From the NCBI RefSeq assembly GCF_040869045.1, contig NC_090322.1:172746672-172810671 (forward strand): DNA of 64,000 bases. Direction: 5' to 3'. Position numbers and translations under genes: made by a program. Position 1 is the first letter of the stretch. Every line of letters starts with the position of its first letter. Shown one piece after another: positions 1 through 10,546 of the stretch. Origin of the DNA: Eurosta solidaginis. Lineage: Eukaryota > Arthropoda > Insecta > Diptera > Tephritidae. The notes beneath the pieces are model-generated. The model saw only the letters and a list, made by a program, of their open reading frames with translations. It was not told the origin of the DNA and ran no database searches.

Positions 1-790
1 TAAAGTAAAATTTTAACAAAAAATGTAATATCCTTACAGTATATAAGTAAATTATGTCAAGATTCAACTCCAGTAATGATATGGTGCAACAAAATACAAA
101 AATAAAAGAAAATTTAAAAATGGGCGTGGCTCCGCCCTTTTTCATTTAATTTGTCTAGGATACTTTTAACGCCATAAGTCGAACAAAAATTAACCAATCC
201 TTTTGAAATTTGGTAGGGGCATAGATTTTATGGCGTTAACTGTTTTCTGTGAAAATGGGCGAAATCGGTTTATGTCACGCCCAGTTTTTATACACAGTCG
301 TCCGTCTGTCCTTCCGCATGGCCGTTAACATGATAACTTGAGCAAAAATCGATATATCTTTACTAAACTCAGTTCACGTACTTATCTGAACTCACTTTAT
401 CTTGGTATGAAAAATGAACGAAATCCGACTATGACCACGCCCACTTTTTCGATATCGAAAATTACGAAAAATGAAAAAAATGCCATAATTCTATACCAAA
501 TACAAAAAAAGGGATGAAATATGGTAACGTAATTGGATTGTTTTATTGACGCGAAATATAACTTTAGAAAAAACTTTATAAAATGGTTGTGACACCTACC
601 ATATTAAGTAGAAGAAAATGAAAAAGTTCTGCAGGGCGAAATAAAAAACCCTTAAAATCTTGGCAGGTATTACATATATAAATAAATTAGCGGTATCCAA
701 CAGATGATGTTCTGGGTCACCCTGGTCCACATTTTGGTCGATATCTGGAAAACGCCTTCACATATACAACTACCACCACTCCCTTTTAAA

Positions 791-1801
791 ACTCTCATTA
801 ATACCTTTAATTTGATACCCATATCGTACAAACTCATTCTAGAGTCACCCCTGTTCCACCTTTATGGCGATATTTCGAAAAGGCGAACACCTATAGAACG
901 AAGGCCACTCTCTTTTAAAAATACTCATTAACACCTTTCATTTGATACCCATATCGTACAAACAAAGTCTAGAGTCACCCCTGGTTCAGAAAGGCCCACT
1001 CCCTCTTAAAATACTCATTAACTCCTTTCGTTTGATACCCATATTGCACAAACGAATTCTAGAGTCACCCCTGGCCCACCTTTATGGCGATATCTCGAAA
1101 CGGCTTCCACCTATGGAACTAAGGATTACTCCCTTTTAAAATACTCATTAACACCTTTCATTTGATACCCATATCGTACAAACGCATTCTAGAGTCACAC
1201 CTGGTCCATCTTTATGGCGATATCTCGAAAAGGCGTCCACCTATAGAACTAAGGCCCACTCCTCTTAAAATACTCATTAACTCCTTTCGTTTGATACCCA
1301 TATTGCACAAACGAATTCTAGAGTCACCCCTGGTCCACCTTTATGGCGATATCTCGAAAAGGGGTCCACCTATAGAACTAAGCCCCATGCCCTTTTAAAA
1401 TAATCATTAACACCTTTAATTTGATACCCATATCATACAAACAAATTCTAAAGTCACCCCTGGTCCACCTTTATGGCGATATCTCGAAAAGGCGAACACC
1501 TATAAAACGAAGGCCCACTCCCTTTTAAAAATACTCATTAACACCTTTCATTTGATACCCATATCGTACAAACAAAGTCTAGACTCACCCCTGGTCCACC
1601 TTTATTGCGATATCTCGAAACGGCGTCCACCTATAGAACTAACGCCCACTCCCTTTTAAAATACTCATTAACACCTTTCGTTTGATGCCCATATTGTGCA
1701 AACAAATTCTAGGGTCACCCCTGGTCCACCTTTATGGCGATATCTCGAAACGGTGTCCACCTATGGAACTAAGGATTACTCCCTTTTAAAATGCTCATTA
1801 G
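791..1801 (+). repeat. ~130-bp tandem repeat array
   Basis: About eight units begin with ATACTCATTA at 921, 1011, 1141, 1270, 1400, 1531, 1661 and 1791 (variants included). Spacing is 129-131 bp, except one 90-bp unit with an internal deletion. Each unit carries TTTGATACCCATAT, then ATTCTAGAGTCACCCCTGG, then GGCGATATCTCGAAA. The short open frames across it exist only because the repeat lacks stops in one frame. The array continues after the gypsy insertion at 10777. Confidence 0.9.
1797..1801 (+). other. Gypsy target-site duplication, left copy (ATTAG)
   Basis: ATTAG directly precedes the 5' LTR and recurs at 10777-10781 directly after the 3' LTR. Taking out the element and one copy restores the repeat unit CTCATTAGCACCTTTCATTT. 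A 5-bp duplication fits Ty3/gypsy integration. Confidence 0.93.
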
Positions 1802-2036
1802 TGTAGGGTTATATTTATATTCAACTTTAAATGTACCTACTTTAAATAAATTGAATTTTTTTGTTCTTGTTAATTTTTATTTTTCAATTGTAAAATATTG
1901 TCTTTCAAAAATTTTCATTCGGTTGAAATATTTAAAAACGTTTTGTAACATACTTTTATGAGCGGTTAAATAAAAATATTTTATAAAAATAAATAGTGCT
2001 TATTATTAAATAGTGATTTATATATTAAATACCACA
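1802..2036 (+). repeat. 5' LTR of the gypsy element
   Basis: It starts TGTAGGGTTAT and ends AATACCACA. It matches the 3' LTR at 234 of 235 positions; the sole difference is G at 1940 versus T at 10680. Near-identity indicates recent integration. The sequence is very AT-rich and I could not single out a TATA box or poly(A) signal with confidence. Confidence 0.95.
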
Positions 2037-2037
2037 T

Positions 2038-2055
2038 TGGCGATCTAGCCAGCCA
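2038..2055 (+). other. Candidate primer binding site
   Basis: TGGCGATCTAGCC begins one base after the 5' LTR. TGG pairs with the CCA end of a tRNA, as expected. I could not assign the tRNA: TGGCGA recalls arginine tRNA primers used by some fly elements, but the following bases do not fit well. Confidence 0.5.
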
Positions 2056-2720
2056 AACATAAAAACCGTCCTTCAAAAACAACGAATCAAATTTTAATTC
2101 TTGTATGCTGTATGAAATAATAACGCCACCAGTTGATGTTCAGCAAAAATCGATTTATTCTCTTCCTAGTTATATATTATGCGAGTGGAAACCATATTGA
2201 CTTCCGAAAACGATACCATAGTTCTGTTTACTATATCCAACTTATTACGTTTTTATTAGCAAATTCTTAAACAAATTGTTAAAGGTGGTGCACTTGAACA
2301 AACTTTAATTGATTTACAAAAGACCAGCGAAGAGATTTATTTAAATTCACTTTCAAATAAAGTGCGTAACATCTTGCAACGTCCAGCTCTAACTCGCTAA
2401 AAGTTTTGTAATTCGTACCTTTAAACTAGTGTGAAGTGTCCTCACTACTCGAAGAATTATCTGAAAAACAAATTGAAAATATATACCAAATATATCGTGA
2501 ACATCACAAGAGCCCTCTAACGCGTATTTGACGTAGACGTGGTGGTCCAAAAACTAGATTCACTTCTATAAAATTAGTTTATTTTCAACTGCACGACGTC
2601 GTCTTCGTCGTATTTTTGGATTGTCATTATTTCAGACGTTACCGCTGCATCATTAACATCAGCCTTTTCAATCAAACATTGCAAGAGCAACAACAACAAA
2701 AGCTACAAATACAAAACAAT

Positions 2721-2865
2721 TAAAGCCATTGCACAATACATTGTCTAATTTCATCAATCAATTTTAAAGCCATTGCACAATACATTGTCTAATTTCATCA
2801 ATCAATTTTAAAGCCATTGCACAATACATTGTCTAAATTCATCAATCAATTTTAAAACCATTGCG
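2721..2865 (+). repeat. 44-bp tandem repeat in the gypsy leader
   Basis: A 44-bp unit beginning TAAAGCCATTGCACAATAC repeats at 2721, 2765 and 2809, with a partial fourth copy at 2853. The first three copies are almost identical. It lies in the gypsy 5' untranslated leader, upstream of the nested transposon. No function can be read from it. Confidence 0.9.
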
Positions 2866-3200
2866 ACAAATATTTGGTGAGCTGTATCTAGTATTAATAT
2901 TATTTATATGTATCTGTATATGGCCAGAATCGCGAAAAGTGAAACCGGATTTTTTTTTTTTATTTTACAAATACTGTATGAAATGTTACTTGATACGAAA
3001 GATTATTTCGTAAAATATCTAGTAACACTATATTTCAAGAAATTAAAATTGTCTGTATTTGACATTTCTTACTCTTTTAAAATTAATCTCCGAATTGAAA
3101 AAATGGAAAAAATTTCAGCATCGAAAAAAAAGGTAAATAAAATTATTTTGACCTATTTTTTCCAGAATTTTCAAGTTTTAAGGGAAGAAAATAGTATATT

Positions 3201-3230
3201 TGGATACTTATCACACTAGATAAGTATCCA
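3201..3230. repeat. Perfect 12-bp stem hairpin in intron 1
   Basis: TGGATACTTATC and its exact reverse complement flank a 6-nt loop (ACACTA). The hairpin lies in the proposed first intron of the transposase-like gene, upstream of the first GTAACGT motif. Role unknown. Confidence 0.85.
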
Positions 3231-3280
3231 TATACCTCCGGTATGCATTTTTTGCTTAAAATATTAGGTCACAAATTATA

Positions 3281-3459
3281 GTAACGTCGCAGTGCAAAAA
3301 ACAATTTTTTTTTTTTGTGGCGAAATTGACCGCTGTTTTTAAAATTCACTGATATGTGTTCTTAGTATAATCCGCCATCTTTCGGTCTCATTAGAAATCA
3401 TATTAATAAAATTAGGTAGCATCAAATAAAATGTGCCAATCATGTGTAACGTGGCAGTG
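3281..3459 (+). repeat. GTAACGT(G/C)GCAGTG motifs, left cluster
   Basis: Two copies of a 14-bp motif lie at 3281-3294 (GTAACGTCGCAGTG) and 3446-3459 (GTAACGTGGCAGTG), both in intron 1 of the transposase-like gene. They are on the same strand as the four copies downstream of the gene. Repeated motifs near element ends are often transposase-binding sites; that role is inference. Confidence 0.8.
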
Positions 3460-4361
3460 ATTTTTTTTAATAATTTAACTATGTATATTCTAACATACTA
3501 ATTATAAAACCGCAGGTTCGTGTAAGTAAAGCTCAGCAAAATAAAAATTACATAGCTAAGCTTAAAAGCACCGGAAAATTTGAGGAGTATAAAAAGAAAA
3601 GAGCTGCAAGTACGAAACTTTACCGGCGAAAAAAGAAAAATGAAGAAAATGAAATGGCGCAAACAACAATAAGTAGTGTGCTCGAAAAACGACGTGAGAA
3701 CATTCGGCAAAGGGTACAGAAGTTTCGTGAAAAAATGCGTACTGGGGAAAAACGGAGCAGATCAGTTTTGAGTGACACTCAATTAACAGGGTATAACTGT
3801 TCAAAAACATTCGGTAAGGCGGTGAGGAAAGCAGAACGCGCATTACCCCAATCACCAACTAAGCGGAAAGCTGTCCTGACCAAAATTTTTAGTAACGTGC
3901 GTGAAGCCAACAAAATGGACATGGAGACTAGTATTATACCACCACCGCCCCAAAAAAAGATCTACCAAAATATCTTAATGCTCAAAAAAGCTATTATAGC
4001 TTTCTATGAGCGTGATGATATTTCGCGAGTCTCACCCAGAATTCGAGATGTGAAGGAATATCTGTCCGAAAGTGGCGAGAAAATCTTGTTGCCCACTAGG
4101 CATATGGTACTAAGCTGCAGAGAAGCATGTGCACTATTTAATGAAGAGCAAGGCAACTCGGGGAAAGGTAAGTACTGTGATTTTTATTTACTGTTTAAGA
4201 CCACTCCACTTTGTTAAGGAAAAACTAGGTTTAGAATTTCTTTCCCCTTCCATATAGATACGTGTGGAATTACTTTTTTCCTAAGGCATCGACCGGATCA
4301 TGTCAAGCTTATAAAAGAATTGCCACACAACATGTGCTTATGCTCATACCATGCTAATTTC

Positions 4362-4952
4362 CAGGGATGCACCTTAACGTTAAGCTAATCGTTTATCAAA
4401 AAATTTCCACCGTTTCCGTTGAAACACTTCGAAATATTATCGATAAAGAAATTATCAAGATAAATTGTATCTCGTTTTTAACCGAAACGAAAAGCTTTCG
4501 TTAACGTTAAAAACGTTAACGAAAACGTGATACTTTATGTTTGAATTATGCTGGCAATGCTATAACCATGGTGAAGCCGTAAGGTGGCAACAACGAGCGC
4601 ACATACACACACAAACTCTATGTAATTTGTTTGTGTAATTCGTTGGTGGTAATGTCAAAAATACTCTGAGAAATGTTCGTACTGTCAAAATTCATGAGAA
4701 AAGTTGCAATCAGCTTGGATAATGCTTTCACCTTTAATGACTCCGCCATCAATCAGCTTTGCCAGCATAGTTTGAAATTAATAATCAACATAAACGATTT
4801 GATTTTGTTTTGATATGGCAGAAAACGAATCAAAATCATTTCGTTAATTTGACGATCTTAACGTTAATAAACGAAACGAAATGACTTCGTTTCGTTTATT
4901 AACGTTGATTATCGTAACGAAATGATATCGTTTCGTTGGTTAAGCATGCCTG
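4362..4952. mobile_element. hAT-type MITE, 591 bp, TSD CTAATTTC
   Basis: The ends are CAGGGATGC (4362-4370) and GCATGCCTG (4944-4952), inverted repeats matching at 8 of 9 bases with the CAGGG start common in hAT elements. Exact 8-bp duplications CTAATTTC lie at 4354-4361 and 4953-4960, the hAT length. The interior has no open frame of note but is rich in self-complementary AACGTTAA and CGAAACGAAATG-type blocks. It interrupts exon 3 of the transposase-like gene, so it arrived after the host element was in place or formed. Confidence 0.92.
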
Positions 4953-6435
4953 CTAATTTCATAGATGCCGTCTCTGCTTTACATAAATTTGTTGCCCACG
5001 TATCAGATTATGAAAATGGTTTTGTATTGCAGTTCTTGTGTGATATACCTTCAATGGGCTGCTGGTATGGCGAGTGCGTTAAATGTACTGGTATAACAGT
5101 ACCGAAATTGACTGCCCTGGTGGGTGAAGCTGATATCGATATGCAAGTATCATGGATGAAATGGACGAAAAACGATGGTGTAAATCGGACTGAAAGACGA
5201 CAGAAAAGTGGAAAGCTAACTGATCTTGTTGCATATATATCTGGCTTGTCGGCGCAATTTTTAATACATAGTTTTAACAAATGCGAGCAGTCCGAAGTAT
5301 TTAATGTTCATGATCGCCCAAGAGCTCTTAGTGTGAATTATGCCGTAGAAGGTCTCTTGCAAGTGGATTTTGCGGAGAATTTCGTTTGCGAAAATCAAGA
5401 TGAAGTCCAAAGTGCACACTGGAATCAAAGGCAGCTTTAAATTTTTACCAGTGGCTTATATTATAACGAAACCTTCACTGCCAAGGTGCTGGTATCAAAA
5501 AATTTGTCACATACAAAAGACACTATTGTTCCATACTTGTATATATTGTTTAAAAATTTGCCAAGTACAGTTAGAATTTTAAAAATGTGGAGTGACGGAC
5601 CATCCTCACAATTCAAAAACAAATATATTGCAGCTTTAATTCCTCACTTTGAAGAAATATTTGGAATGAAAATTGTTTGGAATTACTTTGCAACATCACA
5701 TGGCAAAGGTTGTGTAGACGGGATTGGTGCAACCATTAAAACAATCGTTCGAAAACATGTAAGAGCGCGTGATATAGTCGTCAACAATGCATCTGACTTT
5801 GTACAGGCAGTCCACATGACTCCATCAAAAATTATGATTGAAGAAGTAACAAGCAATCAAATTGAAATGATTAACGCTGAATTGCAAGTTGTAGAGCTGT
5901 TTTCAAGAGCAAAGCCCATACAAAATATTTCCAGCGCCCATCAGATACAAGTTCGCGATAATAAAATAGCTACTTTTAAGACATCCAGACAAGGATATAA
6001 CTAATAACCTGTATAAATGTTTCTTTAAAATAAGATTTTTTGTGTATAGGTACTTAGAATAGCTAACCTATACATTCAGAATAGTTTGAAAATTTTAAAA
6101 ATAAATCATATAAAAAAGCCGTTATTGTTTCACTTGTATTAGACCCTCCCATGAGCAAGTCCTATATATTCTAAAAGAGGAGCTAAAAAACAGAGTCTCA
6201 TCCTGTCTTCATTTATCAACTAAATCAATTCGTTTACTCCTATAAAAAAGCAAATGGAAATACATAGAGTCAATATTACTCATACGCCCAGTGCTTATAA
6301 ATTTGTTAGTTATATTTTTGGAACGTTTTGTGTATGCAGCTTAATAGCATAATTAAGTGCAAGTCGTTAAAGTTATATATATTTTTGAGTATCTATTCAC
6401 TTTCCCCAATAGCGTTTTCTCAAAAAATCGTACGT

Positions 6436-6824
6436 GTAACGTCGCAGTGATATGTTGTAACGTGGCAGTGCTCAAAAATATACTTATAACGTATGCTGTA
6501 ATGAGCTTTTACGGAAACAGAAGGTGTCTATCTATGATTTCCTCTTTTTCCCATGACACATAAAACAGGGAATATTATCAGATTCGTAGATTCGCAGATT
6601 TTTCACAAAACTTCCCATAACATCCAAAACCACTTCCGAAATTACGTAACGTGGCAGTGCAACTAAAAACGGCTTAACTTTAAATTTATAACAGATATAA
6701 AGAAATGCCAATATAAATGCAATGCTATTCATCGGTCTCTTTATACGTGCCTAGTAGATTATTCATTTAGTATATACTCTGATAGTTTTAAGCTTAAACA
6801 AAGTACGACTGTAACGTGGCAGTG
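6436..6824 (+). repeat. GTAACGT(G/C)GCAGTG motifs, right cluster
   Basis: Four copies lie downstream of the transposase-like gene: 6436-6449 (CGC variant), 6457-6470, 6646-6659 and 6811-6824. All are in the plus orientation, like the left pair, so they are direct rather than inverted repeats. A poly(A)-type AATAAA near 6100 lies between the stop codon and this cluster. Confidence 0.8.
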
Positions 6825-6940
6825 GGAAATTTTGACCATATGTATCAAAATAGATTAATAATTTGGGTTTTGTAAACGCTCCTTTCTGGACATTTTTATT
6901 TCTTCCTATAATATAATTTTTGTAGTTATTTCTATTAACA

Positions 6941-7873
6941 ATGTTTCATTCACCATCAAATAATATACGTACATCTACACCACGAAATCAAGTAAACGAT
7001 TAACTTATTGATTTGGATAATGAAAATTATCAAAATGATTTACCAAATCCATATGTGAATCAAAATAATGAAATTTTTGCTACATCGGTAAAACTTCCCC
7101 AATTTTGGACTAATTGCCCTGAAGCATGGTTCATCCATGCTGAAATGCAATTTAGTCGAAAGAACATTACTCAGGAAGGGACAAAATATGAAAATGTGGT
7201 AAGTGCACTTCCACAGGATGTAATTATGACAATTCTTGATTTTATTCAAAATCCTCCTGAAAATGACAAATTTTCTGCATTAAAGAAAATTTTAATTGAA
7301 CGGCACTCATTAAGTGAGAATGCCAAATTAGATCGAGTGTTATCCGATTCAGAAATGGGAGATCGTAAACCTTCTGAGTTTTATCGGTCTCTAGTGCTAC
7401 TCTCTGGAAACAATTTTAGCAAAGAAATTCTTAAAAAGCTTTGGATAAGGAAGTTGCCCAAAAATTTAAGTATTATTCTTACTAGTTCGAATTTGAATGA
7501 AATAAGTGAATTAGTGAAATTAGCCGATAATATTTGGGAAGTTTATAATAAAAATGAAATAGCCTCAGTTAGTAATTTTCCAAATTCTAAAAGCGAAAAT
7601 GCAATTATTTCAAATTTGGTTCAAACAACTAACATGATGTGCAAAAATTTTGAAAAATTGTCATTAGAGATCAGTGAAATTAAAAATCATATGAGTCAAA
7701 ATTATTCAAGGTCCCGATCTTTTAGTAGGAATCGTTTTAGAAGTCCTTCTAGATATCGATCAAAGTCTCGTGACAACCCAAATTGGCTCTGTAGGTATCA
7801 TTATAAGTTTGGTAATCAGGCTTTGAAGTGCGAACAACCATGCGCTTTTAAAAATAATAGTTCGTCAAACTAA
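6941..7873 (+). pseudogene. gag of the gypsy element, early stop
   Basis: This is the capsid/nucleocapsid polyprotein of the retrotransposon. The frame opens with ATG at 6941 and meets TAA at 7001-7003 after 20 codons. It then stays open to the TAA at 7871-7873, 286 codons if read from the TTG at 7013. The C-terminal third has an SR-rich basic stretch and then CRYH...CEQPC, a CX2HX9CX3C zinc motif. That CHCC form, rather than CCHC, is typical of CsRn1-like elements by family knowledge. The pol frame lies at -1, overlapping by only 13 nt (7861-7873). The early stop is the only visible lesion. Confidence 0.88.
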
Positions 7874-10546
7874 AGTTATCCGTTGTTACGGCGACAAACA
7901 ACGGACATTTAGACACCTTTAGACGTCGCTTATTTATTTTTGATAAAACAAACAAACTTAATTTTTTAATAGATAGTCGAGCAGAAATTTCAGTGCTTCC
8001 GGTTTCAAAATCTTCAAGTTCGAAAAAGTCATCAGATATTATTTTAACTGCAGCTAACGGTTCAACGATTTCGACATACGGTAAAAAACTTTTAAATATT
8101 AATTTAGGACTGCGTCGCGAATTTCCGTTCACGTTTTTAATAGCGGATATAGCTAAACCAATTATCGGTGCTGATTTTTTGTGTAAATATGGTCTCTTAG
8201 TTGATGTTAAACGCAAATGCTTAGTAGATCCGATAACAAGTCTTTCAGTTAACACAATTTCATGTGTTTGTAATGTTTCGCTACCAAAAGTTTTCGCTGT
8301 TGATAACAAATTTACAAAGTTACTAAAAGAATTTCCTTCTTTATTTTCTGAACCAGATTATTCACAACCAGTTAGACATACAACAGTTCACAGATTAGTC
8401 ACTGAAGGAAATTTGCCATTTTCTAAACCAAGACGTTTAGACCCCATTAAATTCAAAGTAGCTAAAACTGAATTCGATTTTTTAGTAAAGACAGGGATAT
8501 GTAGACCTTCTAATTCAGCAGTAGCATCTCCTTTACATCTTGTACCCAAGAAGGAGTTAAATGACTGTCGTCCTTGTGGAGATTTTAGAAGATTAAATAT
8601 CGTAACATTTCCTGATCGTTATCCTTTGCCCCATGTTCATGACTTCAACATGAATCTAAGAAAAAAGAAAATATTTTCAAAATTAGATTTGGTAAGAGCT
8701 TATCACCAAATTCCAATGGCAGAAGAGGATATCTATAGAACTGCAATCACTACGCCTTTGGCATGTTTGAATTTGTACGAATGAATATGATTTAATTAAT
8801 AGAACAAATAAGAAGCGAGACAAGATTTTAATTTGGGAGGATACATCTAATAAAGCTTTCGAATGCATTAAAGAAAAGTTTGCATCTGCGATATTGTTAA
8901 ATCATTTTAACAAAGATGCAAAACTTTCTTTAAATGTAGATGCATCCAATACGGCAATAGGTGGTGTCATACATCAAACGTTTAATAATAAGTCAGAACC
9001 ACTTGCATTCTTTTCAAAGAAATTGTCTCCATCCGAAATTAAATATAGTGCATTTGATAGGGAAATATTAGCTATTTATTTGAACATTAAACATTTTCGT
9101 TACCTTCTAGAAGGACGTGAATTTACAGTTTTCACAGATCACAAGCCTCTTGCTTTAAATTCAAAAACAGAACGCAGTCCAAGACACACTAGACATATGG
9201 AATTCATTGCTCAGTTTACAAATGACATTAGGTATATTAAAGGACAAGAAAATGTTGTAGCTGATACATTATCTTGTGCGTTTGAAGTAGAAGCGATTAA
9301 TAATTCGGACATTAATTTAAAAATTTTACAAAGTGAACAACAACAAGACAGTGAATTAAGCAAACTTACCTCAGAGCAAACATTTTTAAATTTGAAACTA
9401 ATAAAAATTCCTGTTCTTAACTTTAATATATGGTGCGAAGTGTCAGGAGAAAATCCTAGGCCTTTCATTCCAAACAATTTAAGAAAAATAATATTTGATA
9501 TGTTACATGGGATTTCACATCCTGGTAGTAGAGCTACACGTCGTTTGATAGTTAAGAAATATTTTTGGCCTAAAATGAATAAAGATATTAATACTTCGTC
9601 TAAAGAATGTATACGTTGTCAAAAATCGAAAGTACATCGTCATACAAAATCTCCAGTTATGAAAATTCCAATTCCAAAATCTAGATTTGAACACATTCAC
9701 TTAGATATTGTTGGACCCTTACCTGTTTCAAAAGGATATCGTTACATATTAACTATAATTGATAGATTTACACGTTGGCCAGAGGCATTCGCACTAAGAG
9801 ATATTTCTGCAGTTACGGTTGTAAATAAATTTTTTAAAGAATATATTTCACGTTTTGGAGTTCCATTGGAAATAACAACAGATCAGGGATCTCAATTTAC
9901 TTCAAACTTGTTTTCAGAATTAACGAAACTTCTTGGAAGTCATCAAATAACAACTTCTCCTTATCATCCCCAAGCTAATGGAATGATAGAACGTTTTCAT
10001 AGACAGCTTAAATCTTCAATAATGGCTAGGAATGGATCCAGAGATTGGTATGAAGAGTTACCAATAGTACTTATGGGTTTGCGATCGATTTTTAAAGAAG
10101 ATATTTCAGCAACACCGGCTGAAATGGTTTATGGACAAAATTTAAGATTACCTGGTGAATTATTTGTTTCAACTACAGATAATATAACTTCAACGGATGT
10201 TTTAAGTAGTTTGCGTGAACATTTAAAAAATTTTAAATCAAATTTGGAACATCATCAAAATTCTAGTGGTATTTTTGTTCCAAAAGATTTAAAAGATTGT
10301 CATTTTGTTTTTGTACGTGTAATAAACAAACATTCCTTGCAATATCCGTATGAAGGTCCTTATAGAGTTATTGAAAAAGATATTAAAAACTTTAAAATTG
10401 AAATAAACAATGAAATTAAATCTATTGCTATTGATCGTTTAAAACCAGCAATGATTGATAAAATACAGATACCTAACACAAAAACAAAAAAGAAAGTTAC
10501 TTTTAATTTATTTAACATTAAATCTCCGGAAGGGGGAGTATTGTAG
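7861..10546 (+). pseudogene. pol of the gypsy element (PR-RT-RNH-IN), frameshifted and internally deleted
   Basis: Protease: the active-site DSG is DSR (GAT AGT CGA, 7972-7980), so catalysis is probably lost. Reverse transcriptase: the RRLN, RYPLP and [14 protein letters not shown] blocks are present, then one T is missing near 8757. From about 8787 a block is missing that normally holds the YxDD motif and palm end, roughly 150-170 residues. Reading resumes in another frame at LIWEDTSNKAFE. RNase H: VDAS, DREILA and FTDHKPL are kept. Integrase: the HGISHPG/CIRCQ zinc finger and D, D, E (HLDIVGP, TTDQGSQF, NGMIERFHR) are intact, followed by a GPYRV block. The stop codon lies inside the 3' LTR. 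RT cannot be active; integrase might be. Confidence 0.92.
10528..10540 (+). other. Polypurine tract
   Basis: GGAAGGGGGAGTA lies one base upstream of the 3' LTR, the expected place for plus-strand DNA priming. Confidence 0.85.

Larger units (their letters stand above)
1..1801 (+). repeat. DINE-1-like dispersed element, copy A, left part
   Basis: This is the body of a non-coding dispersed element that recurs at 38489-40140 and 57236-58910. It contains the marker strings GGGCGTGGC and CGTCCGTCTGTCC and a 3' tandem array. The left end is cut off by the window edge. The copy is split by a gypsy insertion and resumes at 10777-11191. Resemblance to the Helitron-related DINE-1/INE-1 elements of flies (GTCCGTCTGTCCG block, terminal hairpins in the other copies) is from memory. 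No coding capacity is seen. Confidence 0.75.
3103..6004 (+). pseudogene. Spliced transposase-like gene of an uncharacterised family, broken
   Basis: Proposed exons are 3103-3132, 3516-4167 and 4258-6004. Donors are AAG|GTAAAT and AAG|GTAAGT; acceptors are CGCAG|GTT and TATAG|ATA, and the phases agree. A hAT MITE (4362-4952) splits exon 3. Leaving out the MITE and one duplication copy keeps the frame, giving about 609 residues. One TAA stop (5438-5440) remains. The N-terminal ~90 residues are strongly basic. Acidic candidates for an RNase-H-like triad are D in VDFAENF (5366), D in WSDGPSSQFKN (5594) and D in GKGCVDGIG (5717). I recall the SDG-SQ-KN and ATSHGKG-DGIG signatures from unnamed proteins in arthropods and cnidarians. 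Transposase function is inferred from copy context and the acidic motifs. Confidence 0.7.
3103..6824 (+). mobile_element. Unclassified DNA-transposon-like unit nested in the gypsy leader
   Basis: The limits given are the minimum: from the first exon to the last GTAACGTGGCAGTG motif. The unit separates the gypsy leader from gag, which explains the 4.9-kb leader. It holds one spliced transposase-like gene with six copies of a 14-bp motif around it. True termini were not resolved. The best pairing is TATATGGCCAGAATC near 2918 against the reverse complement of the segment near 6840 (CATATGGTCAAAATT), which is only moderate. No clear target-site duplication was seen. Confidence 0.6.

Noticed and set aside
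704..1398. Three open frames of 65-78 codons with repeated LESPL-HLYGDISKR text
   Set aside because: They are translations of the 130-bp tandem repeat. The peptide repeats follow the DNA unit and no coding signal exists elsewhere.
2265..2400. Short plus-strand frame in the gypsy leader reading like a coding fragment (KQIVKGGALEQTLIDLQK)
   Set aside because: Forty-odd residues with no start, no match I can name and no supporting context. It may be a captured fragment, but the evidence is too thin.
2721..2865. CRISPR-like repeat array
   Set aside because: The 44-bp units are head-to-tail with no unique spacers; this is an ordinary tandem repeat in a eukaryotic element.
2908..3219. 103-codon open frame
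   Set aside because: AT-rich, low-complexity product. Only its last part overlaps the proposed short first exon of the transposase-like gene.
2905..6860. TATATGGCCAGAATC / CATATGGTCAAAATT as terminal inverted repeats of the nested DNA transposon
   Set aside because: Only about 12 of 15-17 positions agree and no convincing duplication lies outside, so the ends are left open.
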